From: Plantibacter sp050587525
GTDB taxonomy: Bacteria > Actinomycetota > Actinomycetes > Actinomycetales > Microbacteriaceae
NCBI RefSeq assembly: GCF_050587525.1
Contig: NZ_JBOBFT010000004.1
Location: forward strand, 1 to 64,000
Length of the DNA stretch: 64,000 nt
Reading direction: 5' to 3'
Shown here: positions 50,502 through 58,082 of the stretch, one piece after another
How positions within the stretch are numbered: position 1 is the first letter of the stretch
Layout of the letters: each line of letters opens with the position of its first letter
The notes under the pieces: model-generated
Told to the model about the DNA's origin: nothing
Database searches by the model: none
The model's input: only the letters and a program-made list of their open reading frames with translations
Position numbers and translations under genes: made by a program

Positions 50502-51329
50502 ATGACCCAGACAGCCGTCATCACCGGCGGAACCGGCGGAATGGGGCTCGCCACTGCGCGAATCCTCGGCCGGGACCACCGCATCGTGCTGGCCGACCTC
50601 GATCACGTACGCATCGACCAGGCGGTGAACGATCTGGCAGAACTCGACATCGAGGCCGCCGGGTTCGTCTGCGACATCACGAGTCGAGCGTCCGTGGACC
50701 AGCTGTTCGCGAACGCCCGGGACGGCGGGCATCACGTCCGCGCCGTTGTGCACACGGCAGGCATCAGCCCGCAGATGGGAACGCCCGACCGGATCGCGCG
50801 CATCAACGGCATCGGCACGGTCAACGTGTCCCAAGCCTTCCTGAAGACCGCATCGGAGGGCGACGCGCTCGTGAACGTCGCCTCAACGGCTGGCCACGGA
50901 TTGCCGAAGATCCTCATCCCGTTCCGAAGCTTCCCACTCGCAGAAACCGACCCTGCCGCGTTCGAACGTGTCATCGTCAAACGCGCCAGGGTCCTCGGAA
51001 AGAAGCTGCACAGCGGCATCGCCTATGGCCTGAGCAAGGCCTTCGTGATCTGGTACACCCGCGCACTCGCTGGCGCCTTCGGCACCAAGGGCGCCCGTGT
51101 CGTGTCAGTGTCGCCTGGCAGTTTCGACACGGCGATGGGGCAGCTGGAAAAGGATCACGGCGCGTCGGAGTTTCTCAAGGTCTCCGCGATCAAACGGTTC
51201 GGAAAGCCCGAAGAGGTCGCTGCCGTCCTCGCATTCTGTGCAAGTGAAGCGCCCGGGTACTTGACGGGCACTGACATCCTTGTCGACGGCGGCACTCGCG
51301 CCGGGCAGGAGTTCGCCAAGAAGCACTGA
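50502..51329 (+). CDS. SDR-family oxidoreductase
   Basis: A 275-residue classical SDR: VITGGTGGMGLATARIL (cofactor), VVHTAGISPQMG, NVASTAGHG with the catalytic Ser, and YGLSKAFVIWYTRALA with Tyr-x-x-x-Lys. VVSVSPGSFDTAMG follows, and LTGTDILVDGG ends it. The stretch between Ser and Tyr is about 40 residues long, more than usual, typical of the bile-acid/steroid-like subclass. Probably co-transcribed with the esterase: ester hydrolysis then alcohol oxidation is a plausible pathway (inference). Confidence 0.9.
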   Translation: MTQTAVITGGTGGMGLATARILGRDHRIVLADLDHVRIDQAVNDLAELDIEAAGFVCDITSRASVDQLFANARDGGHHVRAVVHTAGISPQMGTPDRIARINGIGTVNVSQAFLKTASEGDALVNVASTAGHGLPKILIPFRSFPLAETDPAAFERVIVKRARVLGKKLHSGIAYGLSKAFVIWYTRALAGAFGTKGARVVSVSPGSFDTAMGQLEKDHGASEFLKVSAIKRFGKPEEVAAVLAFCASEAPGYLTGTDILVDGGTRAGQEFAKKH

Positions 51330-51651
51330 GGACGGCCATCGACGCGTCGTCGTCCATCCGGAGGCGCGCTCGTCCTGGACGACGACGGGGCGCAACTCGG
51401 GGAGGAACCGCGATTGTGCTGCGACGGTCAACCGTTCGTCGATGTCTTTCTGACGAGCGACCCGCGCGGGTCCTCCGCGACTCTTCGACCCCGTAGCTGA
51501 AGCCCGTTCGTGGTCCGAGGTCCACGAACGGTTCTCAGGTCTCGCGCAGGGGATCGGCGCGGAGTACAGCGCACATCGCTGCAGTACATCCGCGCCGATC
51601 CACCAGTGAGGTCACACGCGTGAGTGCTGCCGGGCTGCGTAAGCTTGTCGG
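51330..51651. other. Intergenic region between SDR and diacylglycerol-kinase-like genes
   Basis: About 320 bp without a gene. It holds the 14-bp palindrome GACCCGCGCGGGTC (51459-51472) and the hairpin at 51504-51531, and must contain the promoter of the next gene. Confidence 0.5.
51504..51531 (+). terminator. Perfect 10-bp-stem hairpin
   Basis: Arms CCGTTCGTGG (51504-51513) and CCACGAACGG (51522-51531) around an eight-base loop. Located about 175 bases past the SDR stop and followed by TTCTC. It probably ends the hydrolase-SDR transcript. Confidence 0.55.
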
Positions 51652-52638
51652 GTGAGTGCTGACACCGGGGAGACGTCGCGGCCGCTGCGTGCGGCCATCG
51701 TCGTCAACCCGACCAAGGTGCGCCTGTCCGCGCTCGAGAGCTCGGTTGCGGCGCACGAGTCGACGTCGGGCTGGGCGGCGTCGGAATGGTTCGAGACGAG
51801 CGCCGACGACGATGGACGGGACGCCGTCGAGCGCGCGGCCGCATCAGCGCCTGATCTCGTCGTGGTCGCGGGCGGCGACGGAACCCTGCGCGCGGCGGCG
51901 TCCGTACTGGCGGGGAGTGGCATCACGATCGGCGTCGTCCCATCTGGCACCGGCAACCTGTTCGCGCGCGAGCTCGGCCTGCCGGTGAACAGCATCGACT
52001 CGGCGGTCGCGACGGCGTTCGACGGGCAGGACCGGCCGGTGGACCTCGGTTTCGCGCGACTGGAGCGCGCCGACGGAGACAGCGAGGAGCGGGCGTTCCT
52101 CGTCATGGCGGGCATCGGCCTCGACGCCCACATGGCCGCGCACACGAACCAGAGACTGAAGAAGCGGATCGGTTGGCTCGCCTACTCGGACCCCATCGCT
52201 CGGAGCATCCTCGGCAATCGCCGATTCGACATGGTCTACGGGCTGGATGACAAGCCCGACGTCGAGATGCGCGCGCACACCGTGATCGTCGGCAACTCCG
52301 GCAGCCTGACCGCGGGGATGCTGCTCATCCCGGACGCCGTCGTCGACGACGGACTCCTCGATGCCGTCGTCATGCGCCCGAAGGGTGGGGGAGGGTGGAC
52401 CAACATCGGCTACCGCCTCGCGTTCAACCGCGTGCTGTACCGCACTCGATTCGGCCGGTTCGTCGGGCGATTGACGCCGAAGCCGCGGGCCATCCTCTAC
52501 GCGCAGGCCAAAGCGCTCAGAGTGCGCTTCCGAGAGCCGCAGGAGATCCAGCTCGACGGCGACCCCAACGGCTCGGTCATGGCCGTCGCGCTGCGCGTGG
52601 AGCATCTCGCCCTGACCATTCGCGTGCCGAAGGGCTGA
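51652..52638 (+). CDS. Diacylglycerol kinase-family lipid kinase
   Basis: A 328-residue DAGK-catalytic-domain protein: AAIVVNPTKVRLSAL, the nucleotide site LVVVAGGDGTLRAAASVLAGSGITIGVVPSGTGNLFARELGLP, then a C-terminal YegS/DgkB-like beta-sandwich (VDLGFARLE...AGIGLDAHMAAHT, IVGNSGSLTAGMLLIPDAVVDDGLLDAVVM). It would phosphorylate diacylglycerol or a related lipid at the membrane. GTG start at 51652. Confidence 0.92.
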   Translation: MSADTGETSRPLRAAIVVNPTKVRLSALESSVAAHESTSGWAASEWFETSADDDGRDAVERAAASAPDLVVVAGGDGTLRAAASVLAGSGITIGVVPSGTGNLFARELGLPVNSIDSAVATAFDGQDRPVDLGFARLERADGDSEERAFLVMAGIGLDAHMAAHTNQRLKKRIGWLAYSDPIARSILGNRRFDMVYGLDDKPDVEMRAHTVIVGNSGSLTAGMLLIPDAVVDDGLLDAVVMRPKGGGGWTNIGYRLAFNRVLYRTRFGRFVGRLTPKPRAILYAQAKALRVRFREPQEIQLDGDPNGSVMAVALRVEHLALTIRVPKG

Positions 52639-53094
52639 GCAGGAGCGCATGCGTAGCGCAAGGCCTGTCGCGTCAGCGTTGTCCAGCTCGTAGCCGGTCT
52701 CTTCGTCCGTTTCTCCCCATGCACCTCGGCTTCTCTTCTGCGCCATGCGAAAGCGCCACCATGGAGGAGTGGTCAAGACGAGTGAGTTGACATAATGTGC
52801 ATTATCAGTGCAGTGCGCGTGTGGACGAGAAGAGGAGGTGTCACCGCTGCGACATCGTTGAGTTCCGTGTTTCCGACAGCGCCATGCAGAGCTGACGCCA
52901 GGCACGACCGCAAGCCGCGGGCGCTCCGAGAGACGCATCCGGAGAAACGTTCCTGAAGAACTGGTCAAGCGTTCCTCGAGAAAGGCTTCCGGTGAAGCGT
53001 TCCTCGAGAACCCATCGTCGAACCCCTCTCGCTCCGCTCGCCACTCTGCCGGCATCGGGTTGACATAACGTGACAGCGCCGGCCGCGGCCCGCG
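52639..53094. other. Long intergenic region with short repeats and two TTGACATAA boxes
   Basis: About 455 bp with no recognisable gene between the lipid kinase stop and the UvrA-like gene stop. It holds two plus-strand TTGACATAA[T/C]GTG boxes (52787 and 53060). The first overlaps the inverted repeat ATAATG-TG-CATTAT (52792-52805). Three copies of a AAGCGTTCCTCGAGAA-like unit follow at 52944-53010. No plus-strand gene starts within 2.6 kb, so the boxes may belong to an unrecognised RNA or a decayed locus. Confidence 0.45.
52944..53010. repeat. Three imperfect 17-bp direct repeats
   Basis: GAAACGTTCCTGAAGAA (52944-52960), CAAGCGTTCCTCGAGAA (52966-52982) and GAAGCGTTCCTCGAGAA (52994-53010). The spacing between unit starts is 22 and 28 bp. 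All lie in the gene-free stretch before the UvrA-like gene end. Confidence 0.7.
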
Positions 53095-55497
53095 TCAGGC
53101 GCCCACGTAGCTCGCCAGATGCTTTCCGGTGAGCGTCGACTTCGCCGCGATGAGATCAGCTGGAGTGCCTTCAAAGACCACGAGCCCTCCATCGTGACCG
53201 GCCCCGGGGCCGAGATCGATGATCCAGTCCGCGTGCGCCATGACCGCCTGGTGGTGCTCGACGACGATGACCGACTTCCCCGCCTCGACGAGACGGTCCA
53301 AGAGCCCGAGCAACTGCTCGACATCGGCCAAGTGCAGACCCGTCGTCGGTTCGTCGAGGATGTAGACGTCGCCCTTCTCCGCCATCTGCGTCGCCAGCTT
53401 CAGCCGCTGTCGTTCGCCTCCGGACAGCGTCGTGAGCGGTTGACCGAGGCTCAGATACCCGAGGCCGACGTCGGCCAGGCGGCTGAGGATCGCGTGCGCC
53501 GCGGGCGTGCGCGCGTCTCCGGAGCCGAGGAACTCCTCCGCCTCCGTGACCGACATCGCGAGCACTTCACTGATATCGCGGCCGCCCAGGTGGTAGTCGA
53601 GGACGGAGGCGTCGAAGCGTTTTCCCTCACAGACCTCGCACACGCTCGAGACGCTCGCCATCATGCCGAGGTCGGTGAAGATCACACCAGCACCGTTGCA
53701 GTTGGGGCAGGCGCCCTCCGAGTTGGCGCTGAAGAGAGCCGGCTTCACGCCGTTGGCCTTGGCGAACGCCTTGCGGATCGGTTCGAGCAGTCCCGTGTAC
53801 GTGGCCGGATTGCTTCGCCGCGAGCCGCGGATCGCGCCCTGGTCGATCGAGACGATGTCTCCCCCGGCGCCGTGCTGACGGTGCAGCGAACCGTGCACGA
53901 GCGAGCTCTTGCCAGAGCCGGCGACGCCCGTGATGACGACGAGCACACCGAGCGGGATGTCGACGTTCACGTCGCGCAGGTTGTTCTCGGTCGCGCCGCG
54001 GACCCGCAGGGCACCCGTGGGCTTCCGGACATCGGTCTTCACCGCGGCACGGTCGTCGAAGTGACGACCAGTGAGCGTGTCGCTCGCACGCAGCTCGTCG
54101 ACGGTGCCCTCGAAGCAGATCGTTCCGCCGGACGCTCCAGCGCGGGGTCCGAGATCGACCACATGGTCCGCGATCACGATCGTCTCCGGCTTGTGCTCCA
54201 CGACGAGCACCGTGTTGCCTTTGTCCCGCAATTGCAGGAGCAGGGTGTTCATCCGCTCGATATCGTGCGGGTGGAGTCCGATCGTCGGCTCGTCGAACAC
54301 ATAGGTGACGTCCGTGAGCGACGACCCCAGGTGACGGATCATCTTCGTGCGCTGCGCCTCGCCACCCGACAGCGTGCCCGCGGGACGGTCGAGCGACAGA
54401 TATCCGAGACCGATCTCGACGAAGGAATCGAGTGTGTCCTTGAGCGCCTCCAGGAGCGGCGCGACGGACGGCTCGTGCACGTCTGCGACCCACGCAGCGA
54501 GGTCGCTGATCTGCATCGCACACGCTTCGGCGATGTTGATGCCGTTCACCCGGGAGGAGCGCGCACCCTCGTTCAGCCGGGTTCCACCGCAATCGGGACA
54601 GGTCGTGAACGTCACCGCGCGGTCGACGAAGGCGCGGATGTGCGGCTGCATCGCCTCGCGGTCCTTCGAGAGGAACGACTTCTGGACCTTGGGGATCAGT
54701 CCCTCGTAGGTCATGTTGATGTCGCCGACCTTGACCTTGACCGGTTCCTTGTAGAGGAAGTCGTCCAGTTCGCGCTTGCTGTAGTCGCGGATCGGCTTGT
54801 CTGGATCGAGGAAGCCGGAACCGGTGAAGATCTTCACGCCCCACCCGTCGGCCGTGTAGCCGGGGATCGTCAGGGCGCCTTCATGGAGCGACTTCGCGTC
54901 ATCGAACAGCTGCGTGAGGTCAATGTCGTTGACCTTGCCCATCCCCTCGCACCGGGGGCACATGCCGCCCGTCACCGAGAAGCTGCGTCGTTCCTTGATC
55001 TCGCGGCCGCCCTTCTCGAGTGTCACCGCGCCAGCCCCGCTGACGGACGGGACGTTGAACGCGAAGGCCTGAGGCGAACCGATGTGCGGCTGACCGAGGC
55101 GGCTGAAGACGATGCGGAGCATCGCATTCACGTCGGTCGCCGTGCCGACGGTCGAGCGCGAGTTCGCACCCATCCGCTCCTGGTCGACGAGGATCGCCGT
55201 GGTGAGGCCTTCCAGCACGTCGACGTCGGGACGGGACTGGCTCGCCATGAACCCCTGCAGGAATGCGCTGTACGTCTCGTTGATCATCCGCTGCGACTCG
55301 GCGGCGATCGTGCCGAAGACGAGCGAGCTCTTGCCCGAACCGGAGACACCGGTGAACACCGTGAGCCGCCGCTTCGGGATGTCGACGCTGACGTTCTTGA
55401 GGTTGTTCTCGCGGGCACCGCGCACCCGGATCAGATCGTGCGAGTCGGCGACATGCGACGCGATTCCGGCGTCGGTATTCGAGTTGCGTGTGTTCAT
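53095..55497 (-). CDS. UvrA-like ABC ATPase (UvrA2/DrrC type)
   Basis: An 800-residue tandem ABC ATPase. First half: Walker A FTGVSGSGKSSLVFGT, zinc-finger pairs CPRC...CPDC, signature LSGGEAQRTKM and Walker B VFDEPTIGLHP. Second half: ITGVAGSGKSSLVHGS, CPNC...CEVC, LSGGERQRLKL and ILDEPTTGLH. It is about 150 residues shorter than housekeeping UvrA, which fits loss of the UvrB-binding region, as in UvrA2/DrrC proteins linked to tolerance of DNA-binding antibiotics. ATG 55497 was chosen; upstream frame has no similarity. Unlikely to replace UvrA itself. Confidence 0.92.
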   Translation of the reverse strand: MNTRNSNTDAGIASHVADSHDLIRVRGARENNLKNVSVDIPKRRLTVFTGVSGSGKSSLVFGTIAAESQRMINETYSAFLQGFMASQSRPDVDVLEGLTTAILVDQERMGANSRSTVGTATDVNAMLRIVFSRLGQPHIGSPQAFAFNVPSVSGAGAVTLEKGGREIKERRSFSVTGGMCPRCEGMGKVNDIDLTQLFDDAKSLHEGALTIPGYTADGWGVKIFTGSGFLDPDKPIRDYSKRELDDFLYKEPVKVKVGDINMTYEGLIPKVQKSFLSKDREAMQPHIRAFVDRAVTFTTCPDCGGTRLNEGARSSRVNGINIAEACAMQISDLAAWVADVHEPSVAPLLEALKDTLDSFVEIGLGYLSLDRPAGTLSGGEAQRTKMIRHLGSSLTDVTYVFDEPTIGLHPHDIERMNTLLLQLRDKGNTVLVVEHKPETIVIADHVVDLGPRAGASGGTICFEGTVDELRASDTLTGRHFDDRAAVKTDVRKPTGALRVRGATENNLRDVNVDIPLGVLVVITGVAGSGKSSLVHGSLHRQHGAGGDIVSIDQGAIRGSRRSNPATYTGLLEPIRKAFAKANGVKPALFSANSEGACPNCNGAGVIFTDLGMMASVSSVCEVCEGKRFDASVLDYHLGGRDISEVLAMSVTEAEEFLGSGDARTPAAHAILSRLADVGLGYLSLGQPLTTLSGGERQRLKLATQMAEKGDVYILDEPTTGLHLADVEQLLGLLDRLVEAGKSVIVVEHHQAVMAHADWIIDLGPGAGHDGGLVVFEGTPADLIAAKSTLTGKHLASYVGA

Positions 55498-55678
55498 GTG
55501 GATCAGCCTAGTTGGGCCCTCCGACCGGCCGCTTCTCCGATTCTGCCCCGCCCGCTCCCCCGCGCCTTTCGCACATCGGTGCACGATCAACGACACGTGA
55601 CGTCAAAACTGGGAAAGCGCTGTGACCATGGGCCACACTAGAGCTACGCCACCGTTTCGCGTCGTGAGGAGCAACACC

Positions 55679-56272
55679 ATGTCAGAACCAACCATCATCG
55701 CCACCACGTACACCTTGAACTCCACCAAACTGAACGCCAAGCAGATCACCGGCATCCGGTGGGCGTTCGGCATCGGCGGTCTCCTGACCGTCGCACTGGG
55801 GATCTTCCTGCTCGCGGCCCCCAAGGCGTCGCTCATCGCCGTGGCCTGGATCTTCGCGATCTACTTCATCATCGCCGGTGTCGTCCGCATCGCTCGCGGC
55901 ATCGCTGCGAAGGAGCACAGCACCGGCTGGCGCGTCTTCAGCACGATCCTCGGCGTCCTGCTCGTCGTCGGCGGCATCTACGTGTTCGCTCAGCCCGCCG
56001 TCGGCATCCTGGCGCTCGGCCTGACGATCGGCATCACCTGGATCATCGAGGGTGTCGCCGCTCTGTTCGACGCCTCCCCCGACTCCTCGCGTTGGTTCGC
56101 GGTGCTCTACGCGATCATCAGCATCGTCGGCGGCGTGTTCGTCCTCGTCTGGCCGGCAAGCGCGATCATCGCGCTGCTCTGGTTCACCGCGTTCTTCCTG
56201 ATCGCGGCCGGCATCGTCGAGATCGTGCAGGCGTTCACGTTCGGTCGCACCAAGGCCGCGAAGCTCGCGTAG
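55679..56272 (+). CDS. HdeD-family acid-resistance-like membrane protein (DUF308)
   Basis: A 197-residue protein with six transmembrane helices in three pairs: WAFGIGGLLTVALGIFLLAAP, LIAVAWIFAIYFIIAGVVRIARGI, VFSTILGVLLVVGGIYVFAQP, ILALGLTIGITWIIEGVAALF, AVLYAIISIVGGVFVLVWPASAII and LLWFTAFFLIAAGIVEIVQAF. This is the HdeD/DUF308 pattern. Role unknown beyond stress association in E. coli. GAGGAG precedes ATG 55679. It ends four bases before the 56-bp terminator repeat. Confidence 0.9.
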   Translation: MSEPTIIATTYTLNSTKLNAKQITGIRWAFGIGGLLTVALGIFLLAAPKASLIAVAWIFAIYFIIAGVVRIARGIAAKEHSTGWRVFSTILGVLLVVGGIYVFAQPAVGILALGLTIGITWIIEGVAALFDASPDSSRWFAVLYAIISIVGGVFVLVWPASAIIALLWFTAFFLIAAGIVEIVQAFTFGRTKAAKLA

Positions 56273-56275
56273 CCG

Positions 56276-56331
56276 CACCGGCAACACAGATGGCCGGCAG
56301 ATTCCCTCAGGAATCTGCCGGCCATCGTCGT
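56276..56331. repeat. 56-bp direct repeat, copy 1 (contains bidirectional terminator)
   Basis: The 56 bases are identical to 58003-58058, and the sequence diverges at once on both sides. The copy lies between the HdeD stop and the stop of the minus-strand gene at 56342. The unit contains the 17-bp-stem hairpin. Confidence 0.95.
56289..56326. terminator. Bidirectional terminator hairpin, copy 1
   Basis: Perfect 17-bp arms (56289-56305 and 56310-56326) enclose the loop CTCA. It serves the HdeD gene rightward and the inserted three-gene operon leftward. Confidence 0.85.
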
Positions 56332-56341
56332 TGAACACGTT

Positions 56342-56833
56342 CTATGCCGTGTTCCTCGACGAGCTGGCGACCTGCTTTCGCGTTTCCATATCCACAACTG
56401 CGAAGACGATCAGCGCCACGCCCAGCGAAAGCGTCCACGGGCTGAGTGCACCCTCACGGAACAAGGTCTCGACAGGTGAGGCCTTGGACGCGAGCGGTCC
56501 TTCGTAGGGATACGTCGTCGTCGCAAGGGACCCCGCGACGCAGATCGTGAGAATGACCGCTGGCGCAATGGCATGCACCAGTGTTGCGGGCCGTGTTGAT
56601 GCGAGTGACCGCCGAAAGAGAAGGTACGCCGCCAGCCCAGCCCAGCACGAAAGCGCCAGGTACTGAAGCCAGGGTGCGTGCGCTGTCGTGACAGCCTGCA
56701 GATGGAACAGACCGTTGAGGATGACCCCGGACGATACGGCATCTGCCTGCATGGACAGGTAACCGACGCCGAAGACATACACGACTGCCCCGAATCCACC
56801 TGCGAGCGTTCGGACGAGCATGAGCGCAATCAC
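56342..56833 (-). CDS. Multi-pass membrane protein of the inserted module, unknown
   Basis: A 163-residue protein with four hydrophobic segments: TLAGGFGAVVYVFGVGYLSMQA, WLQYLALSCWAGLAAYLLFRRSL, VHAIAPAVILTICVAGSLATT and LSPWTLSLGVALIVFAVVDMET. No family recognised. GTG 56833 follows the upstream stop directly (TAG-GTG), so translation is coupled. It could be a transport or immunity partner of the secreted protein encoded first in the operon (inference). The stop lies 11 bp from terminator copy 1. Confidence 0.72.
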   Translation of the reverse strand: MIALMLVRTLAGGFGAVVYVFGVGYLSMQADAVSSGVILNGLFHLQAVTTAHAPWLQYLALSCWAGLAAYLLFRRSLASTRPATLVHAIAPAVILTICVAGSLATTTYPYEGPLASKASPVETLFREGALSPWTLSLGVALIVFAVVDMETRKQVASSSRNTA

Positions 56834-57451
56834 CTACGGCCTGAGCGACGGCAGCACGAGGTCGTCAAGATGCTTGCGTGGCACCTCGGCTCTCCCAACT
56901 GCATCGGCGGTGCGAACATCCATGACAACGAGGCCCTCTTCAACGAAAAACTCGGGAGCCGGGGTTGTGGCATCAATGTGATCCACACGATCTCCCGACC
57001 TCAAGGATTGAGGCACGTCATCTGTCGTCACTCCTGGTGGCAACAGGTGCGCAACTTCACCACGCCCAGTTGGACCAGTCACTCGGAGAGCGGCCCCATT
57101 TGTGGCGAACTGTTGACGTGGCATGCAGTTCCCTCCGGCTACGCTCCCCTCGTCGAGCGACGTCAACAGGCACACCGAGCCGTCGTCGTCCAGTGCAACC
57201 CAATGGGTCCCCAATGAAGACCGACCGAGGAAGCGGGAGGTAGCCAATTCAAGCTGGGCATCACGCGCAATACTCGACAGAGACTTCGGCAACTCGTCGG
57301 TCGCCGATTGTGAGCGTTCGAACGCGCCAACGAGCTGGCCTGCAGCCAACGATTGACCCTCGGGCCTAGCGCCTGCCGTCAAGAATGCGACACCGATGGA
57401 AGCAACCGCCAACGTTGCGAAAGCGACAACCGTGGATCTGTTCATCATCAA
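56834..57451 (-). CDS. Membrane-anchored exported protein of the inserted module, unknown
   Basis: A 205-residue protein with one N-terminal hydrophobic segment (residues 7-26, TVVAFATLAVASIGVAFLTA) acting as anchor or signal. An extracytoplasmic part contains GTHWVALDDDGSVCLLTSLDEGSVAGGNCMP, with two Cys that could pair, and TGPTGRGEVAHLLPPGVTTDDVPQSL. A related 'GSVCL...xC' segment occurs in actinobacterial exported proteins of unknown role. Second gene of the operon, 20 bp after the secreted-protein gene. Codons are less GC-rich than in neighbours. Confidence 0.7.
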   Translation of the reverse strand: MMMNRSTVVAFATLAVASIGVAFLTAGARPEGQSLAAGQLVGAFERSQSATDELPKSLSSIARDAQLELATSRFLGRSSLGTHWVALDDDGSVCLLTSLDEGSVAGGNCMPRQQFATNGAALRVTGPTGRGEVAHLLPPGVTTDDVPQSLRSGDRVDHIDATTPAPEFFVEEGLVVMDVRTADAVGRAEVPRKHLDDLVLPSLRP

Positions 57452-57471
57452 TCTCCCCTCACTTCAATCCG

Positions 57472-57852
57472 TCAGCCGCTGTATGCGCAGGTGAGTTTGA
57501 GGTCGCCCGCGACGCCGCCACCGACCGACCAGAAACACTGGTTCTTCACGTTGGCGACAGCTGGGTGGCCCAGGTACACGTTCCCTGGGGCATTTCCGCT
57601 CGTCGAGCCATGGTCCACATAGCCTGGGTATGGCGAGAACGTCGTCAGGTGGATGTAGAAATCGGCGAGTTCGATCTTCAGTGAAGCTCGAGCGCCACTG
57701 ATCGTGGCGAAGCCACTCGTTTTCGGAACATTTCGTGCGACATCTCCGCTGAAATACTGGTTGTACGCCGCCGAAGCCGACTGAGCAAACCCACCAATCA
57801 GCACGACTGCTACCGCAAGCGCCACAGCCGTCTTTCGTCCAACATACTTCAC
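57472..57852 (-). CDS. Small secreted protein of the inserted module, unknown
   Basis: A 126-residue precursor. Signal peptide: basic VKYVGRK, hydrophobic TAVALAVAVVLIGGF, cleavage after AQSASA (residue 28), leaving about 98 residues. The mature part is rich in Gly, Ala, Tyr and Ser and has two Cys near the C terminus (Cys106 in QCFW and Cys122 in LTCAYSG), a probable disulfide. I chose GTG 57852 for the AGGAG five bases upstream. Small size, secretion and a downstream membrane protein suggest a bacteriocin-like or signalling role, but no family is recognised; I considered lactococcin 972 and saw no clear match. Confidence 0.72.
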   Translation of the reverse strand: MKYVGRKTAVALAVAVVLIGGFAQSASAAYNQYFSGDVARNVPKTSGFATISGARASLKIELADFYIHLTTFSPYPGYVDHGSTSGNAPGNVYLGHPAVANVKNQCFWSVGGGVAGDLKLTCAYSG

Positions 57853-58002
57853 TTCCACTCCTCCCTTGTAATATATGTTCTGATTTGGTGAGGGGTAGTC
57901 TGGCATGCTCCCTGTCGGGTCGCAAGGCGACTCTCAATAGGCTTCAGAGATCGACGTGAGAGGGATGATCGATATTCATGAGTTCGGTGTCGAGCATGCC
58001 TC

Positions 58003-58058
58003 CACCGGCAACACAGATGGCCGGCAGATTCCCTCAGGAATCTGCCGGCCATCGTCGT
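58003..58058. repeat. 56-bp direct repeat, copy 2 (contains bidirectional terminator)
   Basis: Identical to 56276-56331, 1727 bp away. It lies 24 bp beyond the stop of the SDR gene at 58083-58847. Confidence 0.95.
58016..58053. terminator. Bidirectional terminator hairpin, copy 2
   Basis: The same 17-bp perfect stem with CTCA loop as copy 1. It terminates the minus-strand SDR gene. Confidence 0.85.
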
Positions 58059-58082
58059 CCCGGGCAGTGAGCCCGCGCGGGT

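Noticed and set aside
52944..53010. CRISPR array
   Set aside because: Only three short imperfect repeats with spacers of 5 and 11 bp; no cas genes nearby.
53119..55641. 840-codon open frame on the plus strand opposite the UvrA-like gene
   Set aside because: Complete UvrA-type motifs are on the minus strand; the plus frame has no domain and is explained by codon bias.
57472..57852. Lactococcin 972-family bacteriocin assignment for the secreted protein
   Set aside because: Size and secretion fit, but the typical Gly-Thr-Trp start and Tyr-rich end are absent and the usual large immunity membrane protein and ABC transporter are missing.
57472..57906. Longer start (57906) for the small secreted protein
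   Set aside because: It would add residues before the basic n-region and hide the signal peptide; GTG 57852 has AGGAG at five bases and gives a classical signal peptide.
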